From positions 1 through 64,000 of the forward strand of contig JAPFQF010000005.1 in assembly GCA_029255365.1 (NCBI GenBank): DNA of 64,000 nt. The letters are read 5' to 3'. This DNA is from Candidatus Nitrosopumilus sp. GTDB taxonomy: Archaea > Thermoproteota > Nitrososphaeria > Nitrososphaerales > Nitrosopumilaceae. The notes beneath the pieces were generated by a model. It was not told the origin of the DNA and did not search any database. It worked only from the letters and a program-made list of their open reading frames with translations. Positions 1-7,171 of the stretch are shown here, in pieces; the stretch's first letter is position 1, and every line of letters starts with the position of its first letter. The position numbers were made by a program, and so were the translations under genes.

Positions 1-1139
1 TACTGCATAGAGATTAACAGCGGGTCCGGTCTGTAAAATTCACCGTGCTCGTCTGCAAGTTTGTTTAACTCGTCTACGATTTTTTTGATTCCAATCTCTT
101 TCGCAGTCTCAAACAACGGTTTTTTGAGACCAAGTCCAAGCTTGGCAGCTTTCTCGATCTCTTCGATGTCGCTTGCCCCATTTGAGACAAGCCATGCCGC
201 ATTGTTTAAAATATTTGCAACAATCTGAATTGGGTTGAATTTCCCTGCAAGCTCTTCTGAAAGTGCAACGCGCTCGTACTTGTCGTCAGAATACTTGTAA
301 TACCCTTCGCCTGACTTTTGCCCGAGTTTTTTATCGTCAAACATCTTCTCGACAAGAGGATGCGGATTGATCACTTTTTTGTCACGCAAATGCATTTCGA
401 CAGTTGCTTTGTGGATGACATCCATTCCTGTAAAGTCTGCCAATTCAAATATTCCCATTGGAAATCCAAGATTGAACTTGACTGCCGAGTCTATCTCTTC
501 AAGCGTTGCACCCGTTCTATCTTTAGCAAAACATGCTTCGTGAACCATGGGGATGAATAGCCGGTTGATTATGAATCCAGGGACGTCCTTTCTGCACAGC
601 ACAGCCACCTTGTTCACCGATTTTACGTATTCTTGAGTTAAATCTGTAATCTCTTGGGCAGTTTTCTCACCTGGAATGATTTCTACTAGCTTCATCAGCT
701 GTGGGGGGTTGAAAAAATGAATTCCTATGAATTTTTCAGGACGTGATGTCGTGTTTGCAATCTCCGTAATTGGCAACGTGCTGGTATTTGACGCAAAGAC
801 CACTTCCGGCCCTGCAACTTTGTCTAACTCTGCATACACTGATTTTTTTAATTCCATTATTTCCGGAACTACTTCAATAACTAATTCTGCATTTTTTACC
901 GCATCTGCTAAATCGACAACTGGCGTAATTCTTGCAAAAATTGCATCCCCTTCTTCTCTACTAATTTTTTCTTTTGAAACTAGTTTATCCAAACTCCATT
1001 TTATTTTCTCCATAGCTTTATCTAAAAATTCTTGTTTGATATCTCGTAATACTACATTGTACCCTGCAGTTGCCGAAACTTGGGCAATTCCGTGTCCCAT
1101 GACGCCGGAACCCAGAACTGTAATGTTTTTCACTGCCAC
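1..1139 (-). CDS. 3-hydroxyacyl-CoA (3-hydroxybutyryl-CoA) dehydrogenase, 3' end beyond window
   Basis: NAD-dependent oxidation of an (S)-3-hydroxyacyl-CoA. In Thaumarchaeota this family serves the 4-hydroxybutyrate half of the 3HP/4HB carbon fixation cycle. It is not in the ORF track because the frame has no stop inside the window; I read it from the reverse complement. The N-terminus is VAVKNITVLGSGVMGHGIAQ, with the Rossmann GxGxxG signature, followed by SNTSTLPITEIA and the family motif HFFNPPQLMKLVEI, then a C-terminal dehydrogenase domain (GFIINRLFIPMVHEA). About 379 residues are present. The start is GTG at 1139 or GTG at 1133, with a TATA-like stretch (cattataaagg in gene sense, about 1164-1174) some 25 bases upstream, which fits a leaderless transcript. 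Family assignment is firm; the exact substrate is inferred from lineage. Confidence 0.9.
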   Translation of the reverse strand, partial: MAVKNITVLGSGVMGHGIAQVSATAGYNVVLRDIKQEFLDKAMEKIKWSLDKLVSKEKISREEGDAIFARITPVVDLADAVKNAELVIEVVPEIMELKKSVYAELDKVAGPEVVFASNTSTLPITEIANTTSRPEKFIGIHFFNPPQLMKLVEIIPGEKTAQEITDLTQEYVKSVNKVAVLCRKDVPGFIINRLFIPMVHEACFAKDRTGATLEEIDSAVKFNLGFPMGIFELADFTGMDVIHKATVEMHLRDKKVINPHPLVEKMFDDKKLGQKSGEGYYKYSDDKYERVALSEELAGKFNPIQIVANILNNAAWLVSNGASDIEEIEKAAKLGLGLKKPLFETAKEIGIKKIVDELNKLADEHGEFYRPDPLLISMQ

Positions 1140-1272
1140 AATTTAGCAAAAACCGAGTATCCTTTATAATGTATTTCAAATGGAATCCTGGTAATCTAGT
1201 TACTATCTGCACCCATTTCTATACCGTGAGGATGCACATTTTTGTTGAATGCATTCAGACAAAAAACTTGTT

Positions 1273-2028
1273 TTAATCACTGTCCACTTCATTTTTCTTT
1301 TTATTGAATTTGTTGTATCCTTCTTGGTTGTATCCTTCTTTGTCGTAACCTAGGTGATCATATCCTAGTCCGTCATACCCATTACTATCATACCCGTTAC
1401 CATCATACCCGTCTAAATCATACCCTTCTTGGTTATATCCGTCTTCATCATACCCGTTACCATCATACCCGTCTTCATCATGCCCGTCTTCATCATACCC
1501 GTCTTTGTCGTATCCTTTTTTGTCATACCCGTCTAGGTCATACCCGTTTTTGTCATACCCGTTTTTGTTAAACCCGTTTCGGTTAAACCCGTTTTTGTCA
1601 TACCCGTTTTTGTCATACCCATCCTTGTCATACCCATTTTTGTTAAACCCGTCTGTATCAAAAGCAATTTTTGTATCTATGTGAATTCCATATGTGGAAA
1701 AACCTCGACTGTCATACCCTTCTTCATCATACCCGTTTTTGTCATACCCGTTTTTGTTAAACCCCTCTCTATTGTAACCCTTGAAATCATACCCGTCTTC
1801 ATCATACCCATCTTTGCGTCCTTTTTTGTCGTATCCTTTTTTGTCATACCCGTTTTTGTCATACCCGTTTTTGTCATACCCGTTTTTGTCATACCCGTTT
1901 TTGTTAAACCCGTCTCCATCATACCCGTTTTTGTCATACCCGTTTCGGTTAAACCCGTTTTTGTCATACCCATCTAGGTCATATCCATATTTGTCAAACG
2001 TACGACTAAATCTATCAAACAAACCCAT
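1273..2028 (-). CDS. GYDKN-type pentapeptide tandem-repeat protein
   Basis: Function unknown. After a short start (MGLFDRFSRTFDKYG) almost the whole protein is a run of roughly 45 five-residue units of the form G-[YF]-[DN]-x-x, most often GYDKN, GFNRN and GYDED. The regular phase is broken twice, near KKGRKDGYDED and near GFSTYGIHIDTKIAFDTDG. The tail is lysine/acid rich (KFNKKKNEVDSD). The track starts at 2049, but MGLFDRF at 2028 is the likelier start because the separate small gene at 4285 begins MGLFNRK. There is no signal peptide or membrane segment, so it is probably cytosolic. The Asp/Asn pattern could bind metal ions, but I see no canonical EF-hand loop. The 98- to 102-residue ORFs in other frames here are repeat artefacts. 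Confidence 0.75.
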   Translation of the reverse strand: MGLFDRFSRTFDKYGYDLDGYDKNGFNRNGYDKNGYDGDGFNKNGYDKNGYDKNGYDKNGYDKKGYDKKGRKDGYDEDGYDFKGYNREGFNKNGYDKNGYDEEGYDSRGFSTYGIHIDTKIAFDTDGFNKNGYDKDGYDKNGYDKNGFNRNGFNKNGYDKNGYDLDGYDKKGYDKDGYDEDGHDEDGYDGNGYDEDGYNQEGYDLDGYDGNGYDSNGYDGLGYDHLGYDKEGYNQEGYNKFNKKKNEVDSD

Positions 2029-2068
2029 AACAGAATTCCATGAATTCAATTCAGATAAGCATTTTCAT

Positions 2069-2122
2069 GCCTGTCTGCGTCCATTTTGAACCCCCATTTA
2101 GTAGGTGAATCCCCGTGGATTC
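2069..2122 (+). repeat. Conserved intergenic element, copy 1, ending in a hairpin
   Basis: This 54-base stretch resembles 4153-4206: both begin GCCT[G/A]TCTGCGTC and both end in TGAA[T/C]CCCCGTGG plus the stem complement. Here the end folds as GAATCC-CCGT-GGATTC. In copy 2 the stem is AACCCC-CGT-GGGGTT, so pairing is kept while the bases change. It sits in the divergent spacer between the repeat protein and the small zinc-ribbon gene. Function unknown; it could be a structured RNA 5' region or a small dispersed element. Confidence 0.5.
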
Positions 2123-2173
2123 TAAATTGAATCTTTTTTTGTCCCTGAGGAAGGTTCAGGCCTTTAAGGACTC
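2118..2173 (+). repeat. Stem-loop plus T-run plus conserved 45-mer, copy A
   Basis: Stem GATTC-TAAATT-GAATC is followed by seven T and then the block AAGGTTCAGGCCTTTAAGGACTC. A second copy lies at 2349-2404, on the other side of the 36-residue zinc-ribbon gene. Over 45 aligned bases (2129-2173 against 2360-2404) I count 9 differences, all transitions, and the stem changes in a compensating way (GATTC/GAATC to GATCC/GGATC). It resembles an intrinsic terminator with a conserved tail. Confidence 0.5.
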
Positions 2174-2221
2174 GTTCAAAATCAAGATCATTCTTAATTC
2201 TTAGTTTGTTTTGAATGTATT

Positions 2222-2332
2222 ATGGCTTATACTAGATGTGACAAATGTGGAGAACTTAGATTTGATGGAAAAATTAATCTTTGTGCAAATTGTGGCCATC
2301 GAATTACAAAGACTGCCAAGACATTTGAGTGA
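2222..2332 (+). CDS. 36-residue zinc-ribbon protein
   Basis: Below the track's size cutoff. The product MAYTRCDKCGELRFDGKINL continues into CANCGHRITKTAKTFE. Two knuckles, CDKC (residues 6-9) and CANC (21-24), 11 residues apart, make one zinc ribbon of the kind that mediates nucleic-acid or protein contacts. The track ORF 2211-2444 covers the same DNA in another frame and has no recognisable pattern. The gene is bracketed by two related stem-loop elements (2118-2173 and 2349-2404). Function unknown. Confidence 0.7.
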   Translation: MAYTRCDKCGELRFDGKINLCANCGHRITKTAKTFE

Positions 2333-2348
2333 AATTAGAAATGCCATA

Positions 2349-2404
2349 GATCCTAAATGGGATCTTTTTCTATCCCCAAGAAAGGTTCAGGCCTCTAAAA
2401 ACTC
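2349..2404 (+). repeat. Stem-loop plus T-run plus conserved 45-mer, copy B
   Basis: Stem GATCC-TAAATG-GGATC, T-rich run, then AAAGGTTCAGGCCTCTAAAAACTC. It matches copy A at 2118-2173 with transition-only differences. It begins 17 bases after the zinc-ribbon stop and so could also terminate that transcript. Confidence 0.5.
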
Positions 2405-2638
2405 ACTTTGTATTTCTAAAACAGGGAATTTAGGCACGAAATAATTTTACAAAATTTACAATAAATTTAGCAATAAATCATGTAAAAAATAGGACGATAT
2501 TATCTGACTAATCTTTGAGCTTTGAACGATAATTTCTAAAGTATTTGCAGATGTTATGGGGTGCAATATTGTAACAAAACACATCGGGTCTTAGTGGAAT
2601 CAAGTATTTGGCAGAATACTTTATGAATCTCAATTTAG

Positions 2639-2830
2639 ATGGTAATCTACATGGTTATTTTATACGCAATCATTGGAGCTGTGACCACTATTGGCGCCAT
2701 ATTATTACGGTATTATCTTGCAGAACGCAAAAAAGCACCCGGGAATGATAAATTTTGTTATAATTGCAATCTAAATTTTCCAAGCAACTACAATGTATGT
2801 CCAAAATGCAGGATAAAATTTGGTAGTTGA
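2639..2830 (+). CDS. Membrane-anchored small zinc-ribbon protein
   Basis: 63 residues. An N-terminal hydrophobic segment (MVILYAIIGAVTTIGAILL) is followed by a basic stretch and a zinc ribbon with CYNC and CPKC knuckles (FCYNCNLNFPSNYNVCPKC). The likely layout is one transmembrane helix with a cytosolic zinc ribbon. A TATA-like actttatga at about 2618-2626 favours translation from the second ATG (2651) on a leaderless transcript, giving 59 residues. It lies just ahead of the sugar dehydrogenase gene. Function unknown. Confidence 0.65.
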   Translation: MVIYMVILYAIIGAVTTIGAILLRYYLAERKKAPGNDKFCYNCNLNFPSNYNVCPKCRIKFGS

Positions 2831-2834
2831 GAAA

Positions 2835-4138
2835 ATGAACACTATATTTTTGATAATTGTTGTATGTGGATTGTTTATTCCAACAGCATTTGCTCAAGAG
2901 TATCCTGAACTTGGAGTAAAAGTAGAGACGGTAGCTGAAAATCTTACCGTACCTTGGAGTATTGACTGGACTCCTGATGGAATGATTCTGTTCACCGAAA
3001 GAAACGGAGATCTAAGGGCAATTCAAAATGGCAATTATTGCAAGAGCCGTTATTATCACTAGGAGTTGCAGGTGTAGAAGGAGGGTTGTTAGGTGTTGCA
3101 GTTGATCCAAACTACTCCGCGAATAATTACATCTATCTGTATTACACTTACAATGAATTTCTCTCGACATCAAACAAACTAGTTCGCTATCAAATAGTAG
3201 ATGGCATAGTGAATGAAGATAAAGTTTTGATTGAAGGAATTCCAGGAGGGCCGTTTCATGACGGTGGACGAATTCAATTTGGGCCTGACAAAAAACTTTA
3301 CATTGCAACTGGCGATGCTGGAAATCCAGAGTTATCACAGGATCTAAATTCATTGGGGGGAAAAATTTTGCGAATCAATTCAGACGGAACAATACCTGAT
3401 GATAATCCTTGGAAAAATTCTCCAATTTATTCAACAGGTCATAGAAATCCTCAGGGGATTGATTGGGATGATTCAGGGAATTTGGTTGCAACAGAGCATG
3501 GACCGTCAGGATGGAGAGGAACTGCGCATGATGAAGTTAATGTAATAATTTCTGGTGGGAATTATGGGTGGCCTGACGTGATAGGCGATGAAACAATGGA
3601 TGGTTTAAAGAATCCAATCTTGCATACTGGAGAAGATACATGGGCGCCATCAGGTGCAGAATTTTACTATGGGGATAAAATCCCACAATGGTTTGGAAAA
3701 TATTTTGTTGCGACACTTCGTGGTAATCATCTACATATGATTGATTTTGATTTACAGAATAATTCTATAGTTTCACATGAAAAAATATTTCAAGATGAAT
3801 TTGGAAGATTAAGGGATGTTCAAACAGGACCTGACGGATTTTTGTATATTCTAACAAGTAATCAGGATGGACGAGGCGCACCAAAGATAAACGATGATAG
3901 AATTCTTAGAGTTCTTCCATTAGATGACACAATTGTAAACAATACAAATTCCGAGATCATTCCAAATAATGTTCAAAGTAATGATGATTCTTGTCCTGTA
4001 ATTCATTTTTTAAATTATGATTGGAAAGATTGTGGATCAATTTGGACTTGGAGTGTATTGGGAATTCCACTTTTAGTAATAATTACTGCACCCGTTGGAA
4101 TTATTTTGGCATTTGTAATTTGGAGAAATAGAAAATAA
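2835..4138 (+). pseudogene. PQQ-dependent sugar (glucose/sorbosone) dehydrogenase family, frameshifted
   Basis: A six-bladed beta-propeller oxidoreductase family that oxidises sugars with PQQ. The start at 2835 (MNTIFLIIVVCGLFIPTAFA) is a signal peptide. Blade motifs include NLTVPWSIDWTPDG, GGLLGVAVDPNY, GGRIQFGPDKKLYIATGD, GGKILRINSDG and GHRNPQGIDWD, and it ends in a transmembrane helix (IPLLVIITAPVGIILAFVIW) and WRNRK, so it is probably anchored outside the membrane. The reading frame breaks near 3033-3040: the first frame runs ...IQNGNYCKSRYYH-stop while the family sequence resumes as LQEPLLSLGVAGVEGG in another frame. One extra A after ggca would restore NGKLLQEPLLSLG. This is a real frameshift or a one-base assembly error. 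The TTG start in the track at 3038 is an artefact of the break. Confidence 0.8.
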
Positions 4139-4152
4139 AATCTAGATCTTAC

Positions 4153-4206
4153 GCCTATCTGCGTCTCATTTTATCCCCAAAATGGCAGCTGAACCCCCGT
4201 GGGGTT
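4153..4206 (+). repeat. Conserved intergenic element, copy 2, ending in a hairpin
   Basis: Pairs with 2069-2122 (see there). It carries an extra potential stem CATTTT-ATCCCC-AAAATG and the terminal hairpin AACCCC-CGT-GGGGTT. It begins 14 bases after the dehydrogenase stop and about 80 bases before the small zinc-finger gene, so it could end one transcript or lie in the leader of the next. Confidence 0.5.
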
Positions 4207-4284
4207 GAACCTGACCCAAAAATCTTGAAGATTATAAATGACGTTTAGCATCATTTTTAATGTATTTCAAAATTTTATCATTCA

Positions 4285-4452
4285 ATGGGCCTATTCAATC
4301 GTAAGAAAGATGACGAGAATAAAACCAAATGCGAAACATGCGGTACTGATCTGCATGATTCGGAGCGTCTGAAAAAACATGTAAAAAAAGCACATGGAAA
4401 CATACCTGCCAAAAAATTGGATCCTAACGGCGGCGATGGTGGAATTTGGTAG
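4285..4452 (+). CDS. 55-residue C2H2 zinc-finger protein
   Basis: Not in the track. The product MGLFNRKKDDENKTKCETCG continues into a classical C2H2 finger, C-x2-C-x12-H-x4-H (CETCGTDLHDSERLKKHVKKAH), then a glycine-rich end (GGDGGIW). It probably binds nucleic acid or a protein partner. TATA-like attataaatg (about 4230) lies some 50 bases upstream. The stop is directly followed by the ATG of the next gene with no spacer, so the two are co-transcribed. Confidence 0.75.
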   Translation: MGLFNRKKDDENKTKCETCGTDLHDSERLKKHVKKAHGNIPAKKLDPNGGDGGIW

Positions 4453-4731
4453 ATGAAACTAAGCTCCAGTCAGAAAACTAGCCTTGTATTTGTTGGCGTC
4501 TTTCTGTCTGCCGGAATCGTATTGTCTACGCTGGTCTTTCCGTTCTGGAATTTGATTCGTGAAGACGTGTTTGAAGAAGTAACCATCCTGGCAAATGACG
4601 GCGGTATCTGCTATGTGGAGACTGTCGACATGGTTCCAAAAACCATTGAGAATTGCACGTTGAAATCCGGCGATGTTGCCACTATCAAATTTGGGGAAGG
4701 CCTTGCATGGGCAACTATAGTGGGACCATGA
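4453..4731 (+). CDS. Small single-pass membrane or exported protein
   Basis: 92 residues. N-terminal hydrophobic helix TSLVFVGVFLSAGIVLSTLVFPFW is followed by an extracellular-type domain with two cysteines (GGICYVETVDMVPKTIENC) that could form a disulphide. It starts directly at the stop of the zinc-finger gene. No family recognised. Confidence 0.7.
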   Translation: MKLSSSQKTSLVFVGVFLSAGIVLSTLVFPFWNLIREDVFEEVTILANDGGICYVETVDMVPKTIENCTLKSGDVATIKFGEGLAWATIVGP

Positions 4732-4768
4732 TAGATGATTTAATATTTTAAAGTGTTTGTAAAATTAC

Positions 4769-5176
4769 ATGGATTGTATTTTTTGCAAAATTGTTTCTGG
4801 CGAAATAAGCACAAGATTCCTTGGGGAGACTGCGCACTCGGTTTCTTTCTTGGACGTATTTCCACTTGCGGCAGGACACGTGCTGGTCATTCCAAAAAAT
4901 CACCATCGGAAAATCCAGGATGTAAGTGTTGAAGAAAACACTGATCTGTTTTCACTGGTTCGTGAAATGGTCTCAAACGTTGACAAAATCACCGGCTCTA
5001 CCCTGATTGCAATACACAATGGAAAGGATGCGGGTCAGGAGATTCCACATGTCCATGTGCATCTGGTTCCTAGAAGTAATGGTGATTCCGCAGGCCCGAT
5101 TCACAGCATGTTTGGTTCTCCAGCAAATCCGTCTGAATCTGAAACGGATGATCTGTTTGATAGATTGAAAATCTAG
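4769..5176 (+). CDS. HIT (histidine triad) family nucleotide hydrolase/transferase
   Basis: 135 residues, the usual size of Hint-type proteins, which hydrolyse nucleoside phosphoramidates or adenylates. It opens with the typical MDCIFCKIVSGEI, where two Cys may bind zinc, and has the catalytic triad HVHVHLVPR near residue 95. A TATA-like taatattttaaag lies about 25 bases before the ATG. The physiological substrate cannot be told from sequence. Confidence 0.93.
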   Translation: MDCIFCKIVSGEISTRFLGETAHSVSFLDVFPLAAGHVLVIPKNHHRKIQDVSVEENTDLFSLVREMVSNVDKITGSTLIAIHNGKDAGQEIPHVHVHLVPRSNGDSAGPIHSMFGSPANPSESETDDLFDRLKI

Positions 5177-5844
5177 TACGGGTACATCCTTTCCCTGGTG
5201 TCTCTGTTTTCTACGCTGATTGCTTTGGTCGGACATGTTTCCGCCGCATTCATTATCTTGTTGATCCCTGCACCTTTTTGATTTATCACCGCCGATTTGG
5301 GGTTTGATCTGGTTTCCTTGTTGATTAAAAATACATCCGGTGCAATAATTTCACAGCTGCAGCAACCGATGCACAAACTCTCGTCTACACTTACGAAAAG
5401 ATCCGGCTGTTTTTTTGGCTCTTGCGCTTTTTCATACTCTCCATTCCTGCCATCGGATCGTACACGTGTGTTGTAATCCTCCCAAAACTTCCTTTCGTAC
5501 TCTTTCCAAAAGTCTGGGTCACCCTCTTCAAATTCGCGAGTGTATTTGCCCCAATCCTGTTCTGGAATGCTTCCGTCATCTGGCGCTCCCCACTGCGGTT
5601 TTCGCTTAAAATCATTCTTTGGTTTGCTTCTAGATGCATCTTGATGTGGCGAAGCATGTCCGTTGTGGTTTTTCTTTAGGTAGTTGTAAGCTTCAGTAAT
5701 TTTCACAAATTCCGCGTCTACGTTTTTGTCCTTGTTTTTATCCGGGTGTAGTTCAAGTGCCATTTTTCTATATGCCGCCTTGATCTCATCTTGTGATGAA
5801 CTGGAATCCACATTCAGTGCTCTGAGTGCTTGATACGTGTTCAC
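5173..5844 (-). CDS. DnaJ-domain/ferredoxin fusion protein
   Basis: 223 residues. The N-terminal J domain (about residues 1-62) carries the HPD motif (ALELHPDKNKD), which stimulates DnaK ATPase. The middle is Trp/Lys rich and linker-like. The C-terminus is a ferredoxin domain with CIGCCSC and a distal CPTKA cysteine, enough for one Fe-S cluster. A DnaJ-Fer fusion shared by Thaumarchaeota and plants/green algae has been described and interpreted as horizontal transfer (Petitjean et al. 2012). It may link chaperone recruitment to redox state or Fe-S assembly. It is convergent with the HIT gene and overlaps its last 4 bases. Confidence 0.9.
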   Translation of the reverse strand: MNTYQALRALNVDSSSSQDEIKAAYRKMALELHPDKNKDKNVDAEFVKITEAYNYLKKNHNGHASPHQDASRSKPKNDFKRKPQWGAPDDGSIPEQDWGKYTREFEEGDPDFWKEYERKFWEDYNTRVRSDGRNGEYEKAQEPKKQPDLFVSVDESLCIGCCSCEIIAPDVFLINKETRSNPKSAVINQKGAGINKIMNAAETCPTKAISVENRDTRERMYPY

Positions 5845-5902
5845 TGGTGGTAGTTAACTGCCATATGTTAAAAATAATTGCATGTTGTATGCAGTTTCTA
5901 AT

Positions 5903-6265
5903 TCACTCTAAGAGCGTTTCATCCTCTGTTTTCCACGCTGGTTCGACAATACAGAGAAATCTCAAATCCCCTGTTCCTGAATTCTCGATAAACTGTTTGG
6001 AGTTTGGTGGTACAAACGCCGAATCGTCTTTTTCCAATTTGTGTGACTCGCCATCGATGTGCAAAATCCCAGAACCTTCTAAGACATAGTATATCTCAGA
6101 CGAATTCATCTTGTGCAGTTTGGATTTTTTTCCAGGTTCTAGGCTGAATTGAGCCAAACTGTAGCCGATTCCATTCAGTGTGTTGTGTGGGTGGAAATAC
6201 TGCTTTATTCTGGTCCCCTCGTTTCCTTGGATTGAATCTATCTCGGAATTTTTACGCAATGACAT
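5903..6265 (-). CDS. Cupin domain protein
   Basis: 120 residues forming one cupin barrel. Motif 1 is in SLEPGKKSKLHKMNSSEIYYVLEGSG and motif 2 in FVPPNSKQFIENSG. Metal ligands His and Glu of motif 1 are visible, but the second motif lacks the usual His. It lies 5 bases downstream of a second cupin gene on the same strand. Substrate unknown; small cupins range from isomerases to sensors. Confidence 0.8.
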   Translation of the reverse strand: MSLRKNSEIDSIQGNEGTRIKQYFHPHNTLNGIGYSLAQFSLEPGKKSKLHKMNSSEIYYVLEGSGILHIDGESHKLEKDDSAFVPPNSKQFIENSGTGDLRFLCIVEPAWKTEDETLLE

Positions 6266-6270
6266 TTCAA

Positions 6271-6726
6271 TTATATTGTCTTTGAAACTCTGGTTTTGAA
6301 ATCCGACTCATACCATTCAGTTTTGTATGCCGCATTTTTCTTTGGCAAAATGTTGATTGCTATGTGTGAAAATTCTTTTTTCTTGTCAACTGAGCCATGC
6401 GTATGAAGTGTTTTTGCCGGAATGTGGACAATGTCCCCTTCGTTGAGGCTGACTCTCTCAATTTTTTTAATCTTAAAGTTTGTTTTACTTGTTCCAAATT
6501 TTTTAAAAATCTCTAGACTCCCTTTCCCCTTTACTCCTATTAGCACTTGGTTTCCGTCGTGCTGGTGAAGTTTGGTCCTTGAACCGTTTTCAAAATGAAC
6601 ATGGTAGATGTCTTGATCGTTTGATTTGATCTTCTCTGACAGCACTTTCATCCATGTTTTGTCTGTAAACCAGTCTGGGTTTATCTTTCGTCTGTCCCCG
6701 GTGCCTGAAATGTTTGATTTTTTCAT
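6271..6726 (-). CDS. Cupin-like protein
   Basis: 151 residues. A cupin pattern is visible in HFENGSRTKLHQHDGNQVLI and EGDIVHIPAKTLHTHG, which keeps the His residues of both motifs, so metal binding is likely. It sits head of a tight minus-strand run with the SHOCT protein (1 base upstream) and a second cupin (5 bases downstream). Function unknown. Confidence 0.75.
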   Translation of the reverse strand: MKKSNISGTGDRRKINPDWFTDKTWMKVLSEKIKSNDQDIYHVHFENGSRTKLHQHDGNQVLIGVKGKGSLEIFKKFGTSKTNFKIKKIERVSLNEGDIVHIPAKTLHTHGSVDKKKEFSHIAINILPKKNAAYKTEWYESDFKTRVSKTI

Positions 6727-6727
6727 G

Positions 6728-7090
6728 TTATACCCTGTCTAGAATCTTTTTCTTTTTCGCTTGAAACTCTTTCTCTGTGATGACATCATCTTTTCTTAGC
6801 TTGCCTAATTTTTTTAATATTTCCAAGTCGTCATTTGTGTTTGACGTGATGTTTTTTACGTTTGTCAGTCCCTCGTTAATTTTTACAATTCCTCTTTTCT
6901 GCAATGCCTCACTTTCTATTTTGGCCTTGCTGTGTAATTCTTTGCCTGTCTTGGAAGCTTGTTTTGCAGTCATCGCCCCAAATTCAACTGCTTCCTCCAA
7001 CACCTCATCTGCTTTTTTAATTCCTTTCTGAATTGCCTTGTCTGCCTTCTTGAGGAACTTGTCGATATATCTGCCCTTTTTCTCTTCCAT
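6728..7090 (-). CDS. SHOCT-domain protein
   Basis: 120 residues, mostly charged helix, with a C-terminal SHOCT-type motif (LEILKKLGKLRKDDVITEKEFQAKKKKIL). SHOCT segments are short C-terminal oligomerisation or interaction modules. The lysine-rich N-terminal part has no other recognised domain. First gene of a three-gene run with two cupins. Confidence 0.7.
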   Translation of the reverse strand: MEEKKGRYIDKFLKKADKAIQKGIKKADEVLEEAVEFGAMTAKQASKTGKELHSKAKIESEALQKRGIVKINEGLTNVKNITSNTNDDLEILKKLGKLRKDDVITEKEFQAKKKKILDRV

Positions 7091-7171
7091 ACGTTGGAGA
7101 TGATTCCAAACGTATTATTTCTTTCTTATCTGAATTGACTTAATACCTGGAATTGTGTACGATGAGTAATT

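Noticed and set aside
727-1146. Track ORF of 139 aa on the plus strand (and 318-560)
   Set aside because: Antisense shadows of the 3-hydroxyacyl-CoA dehydrogenase on the minus strand.
1273-2049. Possible CRISPR array
   Set aside because: The repeats are contiguous 15-mers without unique spacers and are coding in one frame.
1677-2089. Several ORFs of 98-102 residues on both strands (track) over the pentapeptide gene
   Set aside because: A 15-base repeat keeps all frames open. Only the minus-strand GYDKN frame gives a balanced protein; the others are V/F/P or K/T/G monotone artefacts.
2211-2444. Track ORF of 77 aa
   Set aside because: Overlaps the zinc-ribbon gene in another frame and runs through the repeat element; no protein-like pattern.
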